DNA from: Deroplatys truncata
Taxonomy: Eukaryota > Arthropoda > Insecta > Mantodea > Mantidae
Direction: 5' to 3'
Assembly (NCBI GenBank): GCA_030765065.1
Contig: CM060980.1
Location: 61,364,364-61,428,363 of the forward strand
Length of the DNA: 64,000 bases
Notes under the pieces: model-generated
Databases searched by the model: none
Seen by the model: only the letters and a program-made list of their open reading frames with translations
What the model was told of the DNA's origin: nothing
Part shown: piece by piece, positions 10,653 through 22,510 of the stretch
Position numbering within the stretch: the stretch's first letter is position 1
Layout of the letters: every line of letters starts with the position of its first letter
Program-made: the position numbers and the translations under genes

Positions 10653-12499
10653 TGTTTAAGTATACAGCACATGTTTTCTTTCTTTCCTTTTGTTTTCGTT
10701 TGCCAAAAATATGCTGTTAATATTTTGTTTCCAGATATTCATAATCTATATCCACTAATACATGTAATAGATATTACGAACAGCATTCTTTAACAGCATT
10801 CACTGATTACTGCTTCGGATTTTTACATGTTGTATTGCTGGCTTCTGTCAAGTAATATTTGAAATGCTCCCTTCAGAGCTTAACTTCTGATGGGTAATAC
10901 AGCTCTTAGTTCATGGTTGCATTTCAAAGTCGACTAGGTTTATTCTTTCTCTCTGAAATACCGTGATATAAATGTATTTGGAATGCAGGTTTTATTATTA
11001 ATTTTGTGCCAGCACAACTGTCAGAAACTCTGTTTAGATTTTAGTTGAAAGCGAAACATATAATCATTATAAACTAATGTTCTATGAATTCTTTGTGAAT
11101 ATTTTCTGACATACTGCGAACTCATCTCCTTAATTCTAGCTGTCGTATTTATTTGGTACCTACAGAATTAAGTTGAATTTACACTAAATATGTCAACAAA
11201 AACTGGAGTTATGCATGCAGGTCTGCAGTTTGTATCAGTTGAATTTACCGAAAATGAATTCCGTGTAGCTATTTCTTTTATTGCAGTTAATTATTTCATT
11301 GTTTTCTGATTTCTATTGCATAGACATATTTCTATTTTATTTTCCTTTACTTTAACCTTAGCTACGCTTTAACTTGTTTTGCTTAGATTTTAGACTCGTG
11401 GCGCACTTAGTTAATGTACTCGTATGTACCTGTGGTAATTGCTCTAATTGTATGGCGCTGTTGAAATCTTTACTGAGCATTAAGGGTTTCGAATTACAAG
11501 TGTGACGCACAAGATATATGACCATTCTATCTCTAAAAAGGATTGAAGTTTTTAAGGAAAACCATACAGCTTAATAAGCAATCCCATGTGAGTGACGTCA
11601 TTCATTAGTTACACGCTGAATAATGGAATTTCAGACATGTCTGGTTTGACTTCCGCGGTGGCAGTCAGAGGGAAGGAGAGGTACGATATTTCGTCAACCA
11701 ATCATAAGCAAATGATACCAATTAAGGTTTAAAGCTTGTATCTGATGCGCTAATTATAATGAAGGATAAGAGCTGGCCAAAGATAAACAGATAGGGTTTC
11801 CATAACCATAAGTTTAAACCAGAACGTTGCAGAAAAAGAAGAATAGGGAAACTTTATGGAGAAGAAGTGAGCATTGGACGAACGATGCAGAGTTTAGGAA
11901 GGACTGCTTAATAACCTCCTGAGGTCCTACTATACATTTGCATAGCAAATAGTTACTTTTTCATTAAAATATTTACAAAATTCTCAGCACAATAAATTTC
12001 ATTAGACCTGAAAACCAATGTGTATGAAAAAGGCGATAAGTGAAGAAGCATGTGAATATATGATGGATATGGAGAAAGTGTTAGATGTCAGAATAAAAAC
12101 TGCACAAAAAAGAAAAACTTACAGTACCACGCAATCCAGAAGTAATTAAACAAATTGTTAACTTAATTCTATAACAAGTTATTTGTTTTGTATTCTATTG
12201 ATACTGCTTTATTCGATAACAGTGCTTAGTCGTTACTGTAATCCCTTATTAATTCTGATTTTGCTTAAACAAATGTTGTAAAATGTATGTAATTTATTTT
12301 TCCTACCTTGGTGGGTGATACGTCAGATTAAATTATATTTTTAGACAATTTAAATTTAACTAAGTCAAATAAAACCTTTAAAATAGGGCAAAAATGTCCA
12401 GTTAAATACTCCTCCTTTGGTGAAAATTAAAACTATGTTTGTAATTATTACTTCCTGTGCCTCAATGTAATTCCTACAGACGAATTTGATAATGATTTG
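10653..12499. other. No recognised feature
   Basis: AT-rich DNA. I find no long open frame, no conserved protein motif and no repeat shared with the rest of the window. Confidence 0.5.
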
Positions 12500-14199
12500 T
12501 AAACTAGAACTCCCTCACGCCTCAGGTACGTGGTAGGTATTGAAGTATTGCATTCCAACCAAATATACCATATCGAGATTTCACCAAAAATACACGTTTT
12601 GAGGCCCTGAAGAAAGAAAAAAAAGCGTTTTAGAAAAAGGTCCGTGTGTGTATGTTTCTGTGTGTCAGTGTATCTGCGTGTCTGTGAACAGCATAAAGGC
12701 TGGTTCACAACCACCCGAGAACGGTAACCAGAACGGAAACGAGAACGGAAAGCAATGCACCATGCAAGATATTGGTTCACAACAACCCGGTAACGAGAAC
12801 GGGAATGCATATCGATCACAAAGTGAAAGTCAATTTTGCGCATTGGGATTTCATTTTTTTTTAACTGGCCAATGTTATTTTTCACCTACTTACAATTTAG
12901 CCAAGCCAACGTCAAAATTCGATAGAGTAAACATTATCTAAATGCATATTCATTACATTTCGATCGCTCTACTTATGCCAAGCTTTCATTCCTTTGTTTA
13001 ATGGCATACATTAAAATTGTTTATTGTTCTTTTCCCATTTCCAACGGTTTTAGCTGTTCTTGCTGTTTTGCCTTGCTTTTTAGGTAATAGCCAATTTTGA
13101 GTTGCATGTAAGCAAACTACAAATGACCCCTTCAACAGAGGAACCAACGCTGATTAGATTTGCGGGTGTCGGTGTGAGGTTAGGAAGCACATTTACTAAC
13201 TAATTCCTTCCAGTTTCATGTTTGCAGCTTGCGATTATAGAGAGCACTAATGGCTGTTTCATGTCACGGCCTCCTAGAATAACGTCTAGAGCGAAGAGTA
13301 TAGTATGCACAAATTGGATCTAATATGCCGTACCCGGGAACGAGAACGAGAAAGTTAAAAGTTGCGGAACTCTTCTTTGCCGTTCCCGAGGCCCGGGAAG
13401 GCTTCCCGTCGATTGTGAACACTCCCATTTGAATACATGTATTTCAACTTTCTCATTCTCGTTCTGGTTACCGTTCTCGTTGGTTGTGAACCAGCCTTAA
13501 CTCGAAAACAAAAAGTCGGATAAGTATCAAACTTAGGATTTAAATTCAGTATTTTCCAAGGATGCGACAGGAACATTTTCAAGAAAATCCCTCCACCCCA
13601 CCTACCATTTACATCTAACATTTTTTAATATTTTAATTTTCTAACAAATGACTAACAATTTTGATTAAAATACTATATATTAAAGATATTTACATGACAA
13701 ATAAAATGTATATCTTGAATTTTCTGGGAAAAGACTTTAAAGTCCTCTTCATTCGGAAGGATTTTTTTGTAATCTTGTAGAACTGGTAAACGTAAAGCGA
13801 TAGACGAAAATGTACTACACAAAAAATGTAGATCTCTTTAAAACACACAATTTATTTAAATTAAGTTTTGTGGCATAAACAATTTCTGACATATCCATTA
13901 TTAATGGTTCCAGTTGTTAATTTTTTGGTCATTCTTTAAAGTTCTTTCAACATTCAGTTGTTTCTCGCGACTGCATGGAAACAGTATGGAATTTTAAGGC
14001 TATGGTATAGCGTCCAGTTCTTAAACATTTAACTATCGTATTTCTCTTTGTATCTATAACGAAATGTATAATGTAGCTGTTTCTGCAAAGGTTTATTTGG
14101 ATTATTGGCAGATATAAAAATAATCTTTAGTAAGAATAGCTTGTATACTCACTAATAAAGTTAGACGGTAAAGAAGATCATGCGAATGTACCACATCAG
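12500..14199 (-). mobile_element. HLX element split by an 801-bp insertion
   Basis: A reverse HLX copy. Its 3' block lies at 12500-12696 and the remainder at 13498-14199, ending in the complement of CTGATGTGGTACATTC. Joining the two parts restores the conserved phrase GAACAGCATAACTC, which is continuous in the copies at 22899-23742 and 48532-49349. That fixes the boundaries of the foreign element at 12697-13497. Confidence 0.9.
12697..13497. mobile_element. 801-bp TIR element with TAA target duplication
   Basis: A non-autonomous DNA transposon of exactly 801 bp. Both ends begin AGGCTGGTTCACAACCA, and the inverted repeats run on for about 40 bp with one indel (GAGAACGGTAACCAGAACG in both). 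TAA flanks it at 12694-12696 and 13498-13500. The uninterrupted HLX copies carry a single TAA at this point, which proves a 3-bp duplication. TWA duplications are typical of PIF/Harbinger elements. Each subterminal region also has irregular GAACG/AACGAGAAC repeats. A further partial terminal motif is at 12772-12803. No transposase is visible in the AT-rich middle. Confidence 0.9.
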
Positions 14200-14979
14200 A
14201 TTCTTTCTCTATGAAAGGCACTTTTATTACTAATAAAATAGGTGTCAGTTAATTCATTGTTTATAAAACGTGTTACCATCGCGATCGTTTAGCCAATGTG
14301 CTTATTCAAAAACAATTAAACCTTTCTACACTAATTATACCTCGAACTGCACGAGGTCTTGAAGTATTTGGCTTTTCTTAGAATGTAGGAACTGCAAAGG
14401 AAGAAAATATACAGCAAGTTGCTGAGGCAATGAAAAAGAATGTTTCCATTGATTTAAGATCGTTAAAACCGAATGTTACGGATATGTGTTAAAATGCAAC
14501 GCCGATCTTTCAGAAATCTCCATCTTTGGTTCTTCCTTGCTTTATGCTTGGAAACCTTAATTCAAGCCCAGAACTTCTTCCAAGAGCAGTTTCTAATCAG
14601 CGGTTGTTGGCTGCTGAAATCTTTTAAAGATAAAAGCATATTATAACTTGTGTTGACTTGTTAAATTAAAATAAACTTTAAATGCAATGACTAAAATGAA
14701 TAAAATGTCTGTCTTCTAAGCTCAACCATCCAATATTTCTTCTCTCCTCTTTGTCAATGCGTTCTATAAAGATAAACAGCAGATTCGAATCAGAAATAGA
14801 GAGTCGCACATTTTGCTTCCTTTTATATTAATTTTTAGCTAGCTTTATTAACTTTAATCATTAAAGTGAGGTATAAAGGTACATTTTAATTACTTTATAC
14901 ACTCAAACTGCTGTTTCACATTATAAATGCTGTAGCAGGCGCAGGGAAATGTGAATTATAGTGCTATTTCGAGTGCTAT
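14200..14979. other. No recognised feature
   Basis: A plus-strand frame at about 14440-14630 can be read for some 40 residues (QKSPSLVLPCFMLGNLNSSP and following). Stops flank it on both sides. I do not recognise it. Confidence 0.35.
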
Positions 14980-16560
14980 TTATTTTCTTCATGTAAAGAC
15001 GTGATAAGCCGTTGCAGAAATAGTTTCATTATACATGTTGTTGAGGAGACAATGGGAATAGAGGAAACCGAATCGATACCCAAACCTTTAAAAGTGGAAC
15101 GTTATATGCTGACCTTAAAATTCCATAGTCTTTCCATGATATTTTGAAAAAGAACTGAATAACGACAGCCCTTAGAAAGTCAAGCCAATTGATACTTGAA
15201 AGATGATCGTCGCTTTTGAAGCCGTTTACTTTACCTGCTTTGTTGTTGATTCTGCTGCCGTGATCGCGTAGTTCGTTCTGCTGTCGCGTGCTCCAGCTGC
15301 TCCAGTGGTAAGCTGTAAGATCTTTCTCTCAGGGTATGTGTGGACGGATTATTAAAAGATACCACCAGTTTAAATTGACTGAGAAATTTATTGTGAACTA
15401 ATATTTGAGCTTTTGAAGTGAGTTGCCGACCGTTTGAAGACTGAAACTGATTATGAATCGTTACTCGAAACTATAACAACTGAATTATTATATCTGTTAA
15501 CTTCAAAGTTACAGTTCGAAATAACTGTTTCGCAATAAAATAAACTAGTAGTGAAGCCTACCGCTAGTCGCTAAAATGCTTATCGGCGAGACCTCTCACA
15601 ATAGCCGTGGAATCTTACTCACACAAGTACGTTACTAAGCGCTTAAAGTATCACACGAGCAGTACGCAACGGTGATGGTATCAGAGAAACTCTCTGATCT
15701 AACATTGCACGCCTTTTTACTTTTAGCTCAGCCTACATATTATTCCCCCTTCCAACTTTACCTCTGATCCGGGCCAATATCAAACTCTCTTCAGTGCGTC
15801 AATTTATTTTGACTCTCTAATTTATAGCACTGACCTAAGTGCCTGCAAGCCTACTGAATTTAATTCTAAACTGGATTCCCAAAAATGCTTAAGCCAAAGT
15901 ATTCTCTATTCGGTTGTTAGTGACTTTCTTACATGGGTCGCTAATGACCGTTTTTTCTTTCCGGACAAATCTTTTAACTCAAGCTTATTACAATATACGT
16001 TGAGTTAATATACGGAAATTATTTATTGCAATTATTTCTCTATCTTATTGTTATTTCTTTATTTAATTATTTATGTATTCCTGTCGATAATTGCGGTATC
16101 ACATTATAAACGGATTTACTGAAAACGGCTGACGCTACAAAAAGCAATCTGAAACAAATGGTGTGTCATAAAGAGATCTTGATAGTAATGTTCTCACCAG
16201 CTCTTAACTACACAGTTATACACAATTAAACAAATTTCCTTCTGAACGAAGAGGACTTCATAGGCTATTCCCAGAGTGTTCAAGAAATACATTTTATTTG
16301 TCATGCATATATCTCAAGTATATAGTATTTTAATCGAAATCCTTAAAGCATTTTTGAGAATATCGAAATCTTTTATACATTTCCCAAGTAGATTTCTTTT
16401 AAAATCTTCGTGTCGCATCTTTGGAAAGTACGGAACTAAAATACCAAATTTGGACTAATCCAAAATTTTCGTTCTTGAGTTATGCTATTCACAGATATTA
16501 CACACATATAAACGTTATCTAAAAATGCTTTTATTGGATTCAGGGGTCTCAAAACATAAC
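14980..16560 (+). mobile_element. HLX element split by an unidentified 0.9-kb insert
   Basis: HLX sequence occupies about 14980-15191 (GCTGACCTTAAAATTCCATA block) and resumes at about 16086. It then runs through the GAAGAGGACTTCATAGGC and ATCTTCGTGTCGCATCTTTGG blocks to about 16560. Both termini are missing. The break falls in the segment that other copies read as CAAGTAATGAACAATTCGAACC. Confidence 0.7.
15192..16085. mobile_element. Unidentified insert within HLX
   Basis: About 0.9 kb separates the two halves of the HLX copy. GATA stands at both edges (about 15188-15191 and 16085-16088) and could be a 4-bp duplication. The left part is GC-richer (CTGCTGCCGTGATCGCG, CTGTCGCGTGCTCCAGCTG). I see no terminal inverted repeat, tRNA head or protein motif. 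A solo LTR is possible but not shown. Confidence 0.4.
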
Positions 16561-18605
16561 AGATTGCTGTCGAAAATGTTATTTTATTTCTGATTGTGGT
16601 TCATGTGTTACGGTACAGACTTTAAAGGAAATAATGGTTATAATGCCATTTGCCACATGGATGCCTTTTAGAAAGATAAGATGAGTTTTATCTCAAATAC
16701 ATGTCTATACAAACAATATGAATACGTGTAATCTGTAACCAAAACGGTGTTTAAGAATAAGAAAATACAGATTTATGAGTAGAAAAAACGGAATAAATTC
16801 TGAGAGAATATAAACTCTTTCTAAGTCTAAAGAAAACACTTGTGTGGCCTTTAACAAGTCGAGACTTTATTATAACATTTCGCCCGTTGGTTATGCTATT
16901 CAAAAGCATAAAAAAGAAAACAAAAGCGCAAGAACAAACTTTAAAAAGTGTATTAAAACAGAAAGGGCACTATAATCGTATTGTAATAGAACCATAAATT
17001 ACTTTAAATTACCGCAACAGAAAATTATGGCCATAGAGTAAGCCAAAACAGCGGCGTGTGGAAGTGCTTGTTTTGAATTCTTGTAACATGCTCTCGCAAC
17101 TTGAAAAAAACTTGCATTAACGCCACTTATGCGTCCAGAGCCTGCCATATGTATAAACGTAAATGAAAGTACAGTAATGTGGTTGTTGAGGTTGATGAGG
17201 AGGGGTGGGGGAAGGGAAAGAGCAGAGAGAAAGGGTTAAAAATGAGAATTTAGTGTTATATAGTGAAGGGAGAGAAAGAGATGGGTTAAGGGGAAGGGAG
17301 TGGTGGGGGTAGGTTGTCTGGCTGCTCTGGTGCTGCTGCTGAGTTTTCTACTAGATGGGTGTGTTAGTTCATGCGTGTTGGAATTTATAATTATTATAGC
17401 CAGTCTGCCTCTGTCCCCCGCTACCCTTATACTTGCCTCCCAACATGACTACTGGGTTCTGAAGCATCGCAAGAGGGGCCTAAATGTTTGTTGAAGTATA
17501 TTCTAAGTTCCGATATATATATTGTGTTTCTTGTGAAATTCGTTTCACTGCAAATTCATCATCGATTTTTAAAGACATTCCAGTGACTCCTGGCCCGTGA
17601 AAGACAGCGAGTCAATACGTGGTGACGGAAAATCTGATGTGAGATGGCAGAATGATTACACAGTGAGATGCACGGAGACTCCGAAGTGAAACTCGCTCTC
17701 TGATTGGCTAGATCCTTATGTTTGAGGTAGACATAAGCACGAAAGATTGGAGCTTGCAAACTTCTGTGTTTGAGTTTTAAGCTTACGGTCATGTTTATGT
17801 TAACGTCATGCAATGTGAACTCATACAGTAAGATAACATGAAACAAGATTCTAAGTGTAGGTTATGTGTGTGTCTAATCTTCATTGTGAATGCTCCTTTA
17901 TGCGGTAAAGGTTTAAATGTTATGACTATTCAAGTTTCGATGCATGTAAACTTTCACACATTCGTTTCCTGTTATCTCTCATTAATTATTACCGAGATAA
18001 CACAATCAAATAAATTCTAAATGACTTTCCTTTATGCTTACGTTCCTACTATAGTAGATAATGCCTATTCTTGAAAAGCTGGTGTACCAGAAAACTTCAA
18101 GATAATACAAAGAGAAAGCGTCATGCGTATAACTGTCAATACAAATGTGCAAAGTTACTGAAAAATGACTCTCATTCAAAAAGAATGTTTGGAGAAAAAC
18201 TCTTATGCTACAGTGTCATTTTAAATGGTAAATAATATTTTTAAAAATTACGAATTAAACACAATCATTAATTTTTCACAGTAAAATCTTCATTGGCACT
18301 GTTTCTATCCTCCACTCTTTATTGCTATTAGATATGCTAAGTAAAGTTTAAAACTGTGTCTTAAATAATTGCTTACTTATAATATGTATTGCATATCCAG
18401 GTCCAAGTTTGTACGATCTAAGTGAACATTTTTAATATTTTTGTACACAGTGAGTGCATATTATGAAAAATTTTGCTAGCTATAAATAGTCTTCACAATT
18501 ATTAACTTGCAAACTTTGCAAACTCGAAAAAACTAGACATCGTTTCTATTAAATTTCAGAAAGACATTTCAGACATTTACTGAATTAAGAATAGCATATA
18601 AAACA
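16561..18605. other. Unassigned; purine-rich tract at about 17175-17320
   Basis: The plus strand is strongly purine-rich at about 17175-17320 (GGTGGGGGAAGGGAAAGAGC and similar). A 95-codon minus-strand frame at 17559-17846 is not recognised and may be chance. Confidence 0.4.
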
Positions 18606-20150
18606 TGAAAAAATTGGAATCAGAAAAATAGTTTAATACGCCGAGCGCATCAGAAATTTCGGGCAGTATTCTAATATAGAAAGCGACATCTATGGGCGAC
18701 AACAAATAGCCTACAAAATCTCAACTAAACTTGTTACAATCGGAAAATATTGCTACTCAAATGTGACCACTGAAAAACGAGTTAATAGATTATGTAAAAT
18801 TTCCGGTAGAAAAATGAAAATAACTGAGTAGATCCCATTACTTTAGAAGCAAAGAGGACATTAAAATTGGAGTAATTAAAGTTGGATTAGATACACTTGC
18901 TACAGAACTGTATAGATATAGTGGATTACTCTAGAAGTTCAAATTAATGCATTTTATGAATAAAATATGTGCATCCGTGCTAGCAGATATGTAGAATTCC
19001 CAAGTGTTTGAGCAATAGAAAAGTCATTTTTTTTAAAAGTGAGATCGGAACGATTGGGAGAATTATATAAGAATTGGTTTAGTGAATGTGATATAAAATA
19101 TTTATGAAAATACTAAATAAAGGAGTACAAGTCATATCAGAAAATTTCGTAATGGAAGATTAAAGTTCAATTAGAAAAGGAAGAACATATACTGGCAATT
19201 TATTCACATTTAGCAGATAATAGAGAATATAATAATTTACAAACGCACATCCCTTGGGTTTTTGCGACAGCGATTAATAAAATAAGCGGAAAACAATAAA
19301 TATACTACTAGCCTGGGGCTACCCACAGCATTTGATTAAAGCATAAAAAATTTATATACGGACACAAATATTGTTATAAATATAGGAAGAAGTGCTACTG
19401 GAGAGATTATAACTAACTTAAGACTAAGACAAGGCTGAAGTCCAGCACCCATTGCTTTTAATTTACATACAGACAGGATGATAAGAAGATGGAAAAATTT
19501 AGTTCATAATCATATATTGAAGTTGTGAAAAGTATGTAAATTCTGTTTTATCTGCTGATTAGTAACTTTGAAAAATAATGGAAATGATATAAAAAAGCAG
19601 TTTATCAGCTCAACCAAAATTTGCACGAATTATAACTTTAAAATATCAGTTCCGAAAACCAAAAAATGTATTATGTGGAAGCGACAATATGGAGATCCAA
19701 GATGATAATATAAAACGACATTATACTTGTACATAGAACAAGTACCTCACTTTAAATATCTAAATCTTTGGCAATAAACAGATCTTTGGCAACAAAAATA
19801 ACAGAGATTAAATTTTATAAAGTTATAGCAGCACCGGTGTTTTTATATGGCCTGAAAGTTTTGCCTGACTAATCGAACACTAAGTAAAACAGAAGCAACA
19901 GAAATGAAATTTTTAAGAAGGGTAAATGGTTTTACGACACTAGACATAATTTGAAATCAACGCATTAAAACGCACGTATCAAATGTTAAAATACATGAAA
20001 ATAGATTGAAATGAAAAGAATACCTTGAAATAATGGATGACAATACAATCCCCAAAAGCTAGCAAATTATAGACCTGGAGTAGGAATATGTCTGGGACGT
20101 TCAAGGAAAACATGGCAGGAACTTCGAAGCCGGAATAGGCAGTAATGCGT
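18606..20150 (+). mobile_element. LINE remnant, reverse transcriptase region
   Basis: A heavily decayed non-LTR retrotransposon read across all three plus frames. In order: GLDTLATELYRYSG (about 18880), RKGRTYTG (about 19170), NREYNNLQTHIPWVF, SATGEIITNLRLRQG (RT motif before the Ser-Pro turn, about 19390), and AFNLHTDRMIRRW. A degraded catalytic region reads SAD where FADD is expected, then KNNGNDIKKAVYQLNQN. The C-terminal part reads VPHFKYL, APVFLYGLKVLP and EIMDDNTIPKS. Stops in every frame make it a pseudogene. I would place it with endonuclease/RT LINEs that share the LYGSETW C-terminus; the clade is uncertain. Confidence 0.7.
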
Positions 20151-20854
20151 ATTCTATAAAGGACAGAAGAATAAGAAGAAACTATTATAGTCTTACATGC
20201 AGCCATAAAATAGTAGAAAATAATAAAATTGAATATACTACGCACATAAAAATCTTTACGAGAATATACAGATTTCTATTATAATATATTCGAAAAAGAA
20301 GTCCAAGAATCTAAGTTGCCTGAAGTTATTACGGAAAAGGTCTATATTGTTTACTAAGATAACGATCGAGGAAGTTTCAAATGAAGAAACGATTTGTAAT
20401 GTTCATCAGTAGAATCTAAGTACCAAGATTAGCCCCGCTTTAAATCTTCTTTTGGCATGAAAATTCAGAATTGTACTAATGGTTTTTCACTTAGTGTGTT
20501 TCTATTATGCTTTGATCATACAAAATCGTGAAAATTCTGATGTTATGAAATACATTCTGTGACATGGACGATTGGTAGATGTGCAGTTTTGTGCAAAGGT
20601 TGTTGTTTTCATGACATAAAAGCTGTCGACTTGGGATTGTTCGCTAATATTATTGAGCTCATTGAACCTGATAAATATTTACTTTCTATCTCGTATGTGT
20701 AACTTGTGAAAAGAGTGGAGATTTTTCTTAAAAGTAATGTTTAAATATATTTTATATTTAATCTTCTGAGTTGGTATTGAGTTCATCGGATATCAAAATG
20801 CTTTGTATAAGGCAATAAAAGAATGTGGAAGGAATGCAATTTTTCTTAATTATC

Positions 20855-21725
20855 TGTTGTCGCAGTAATCTGTTCGTGTTATCTTTTTTACTTGGCGCCT
20901 GTTATTGTTTTACTATTTTGAATTTTGGGTTCTTTGTCCTCGGCTAGCTATTATTACTCAGTCGAGCAAATATCTCTTGAGCAGGGCGTGTAAACGGAAA
21001 GGAGTTGCTACTAAAAGATAACACTCATAAAAGAATTTGTTTTTACACTTTTATTGCCGTCACACTTAATTAATTTAATCTTGATACACGCCCGACTGAA
21101 ACTGTTATATTTTCGAATGTAACTATAATCACTTATTTGCCGCGCACTATTAATTCGCGTATTTCACATTTTGTAACTAACTTTACGACGCGAGAGATTC
21201 TGTAGAATTGGGTAATGTGTATATCATGAATGCTTCCTTAGAAATGCCTGACGTGTAACTCGCGAGAGAGATTTCTTAGAACTGCGCAACGTTTACCTTG
21301 TGAATGATTCTGTTGAACTGCGCGATACTTGCTTTTGGTTCAAGAATTTATACTCCCTCACCCCGATATGCCTAAACATTATAATAGAGCTCCTATTGGT
21401 TAATAAATCGTGCCAACATTAGCGTCTATTTTATAAGCCAATCATAATTACTAAAACATATGCTCTAGGAAAGATATTCCCTCTATTTCTAAAGAAAGGC
21501 GCGCTACCCTGACGTCATTTGTTTGTCTCTTCTAATTGATAAACAATTCACCCCAACGCTTCATTGTTACCCACTCCTATTGTCAGTTTCAGTGAGGCTG
21601 TGTAAATTTATTTCCTAACAATGCTTATAGCTAACAAACATCTAAAATCATTGCCATACAATAATGTTAATTTACACTACAATCACCCTGGTATTCACAG
21701 TGTTGTGATATAAAATACTGCCTCA
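20855..21725 (-). mobile_element. LTR-F copy 1
   Basis: Read on the minus strand it starts TGAGGCAGTATTTTATATC. It has CCAAT-type boxes, a TATA box (GGGAGTATAAATTC, about 21340-21354) and a polyadenylation signal (AATAAAAGTGTAAAAAC, about 21038-21054). It ends near GCTAGCCGAGGACA (about 20935). It then continues into leader sequence AGGCGCCAAGTAAAAAAG. This layout is that of a long terminal repeat plus a little leader. Copies 2 and 3 are at 24890-26037 and 58837-59905. Confidence 0.7.
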
Positions 21726-22510
21726 CTGTAAATGAATACTTTGGCACATAGTGAATGTACACATTCCTCTCATCAATTATGAAGCTATACTTCATACTTT
21801 TGTACTATTTTTGCGATATTAATAAAAATTATATACGAGGGGTAAACAGAAACTAAGGTTACAAAGCCTGCAGTGAAACGTGCACATTTTATTTCATACA
21901 ACCAATACAGCCAATTGATAGTACATGCACTAGGTTATTTTTCGACATAGTCGTCGTATCGGTTTAGGCACTTGTCGCTTCGTGAGATGAGTTTGAACAT
22001 TCCCTTCTAGTAAACATTCTGTTCTTGCATGTTCAGCCACGTTGTCACGAAGGGTTTTACCTTCTCGTTTGAAGCGAATCGTCGGCCTCCTAGGTGCTCC
22101 TGCAAGTGAGGAAAATTTGAAAGTCGCTTGGAGCGAGGTCCGGGCTGTAGGGAGGGTTGTCGATGATGTGCTAGCGAAACTGCTTCAACAACGTGGTAGT
22201 CTTCTGGGCTGTATGAGGTCGCGCGTTGTTGTAAAGGTAGATGACGCCCTCGGCGAGAAGTTCTGGTCGTTTCCTCCTGATTGCTTCTCGCAATCTTGTC
22301 AAGGTCTCGCAGTATCGGTCAACGGTCACTGTGCTCTATTTCTAAATTTCCACTAGTATGACACCCGCACCGTCCCAAAACACTGTGGCCATCACGTTAA
22401 ACACCAAATGGCGTCACCTTAAACTTCTTTGCCTTTGGAAGGAGTGTTTCCACTCCATTGACGACCGCTTACTGCTGGGAGTGTACTGGTGGATAAATGT
22501 TTCGTTACCC

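Noticed and set aside
12448-12885. 145-codon minus-strand open frame
   Set aside because: It runs from HLX into the TAA-flanked element, joining two unrelated transposons.
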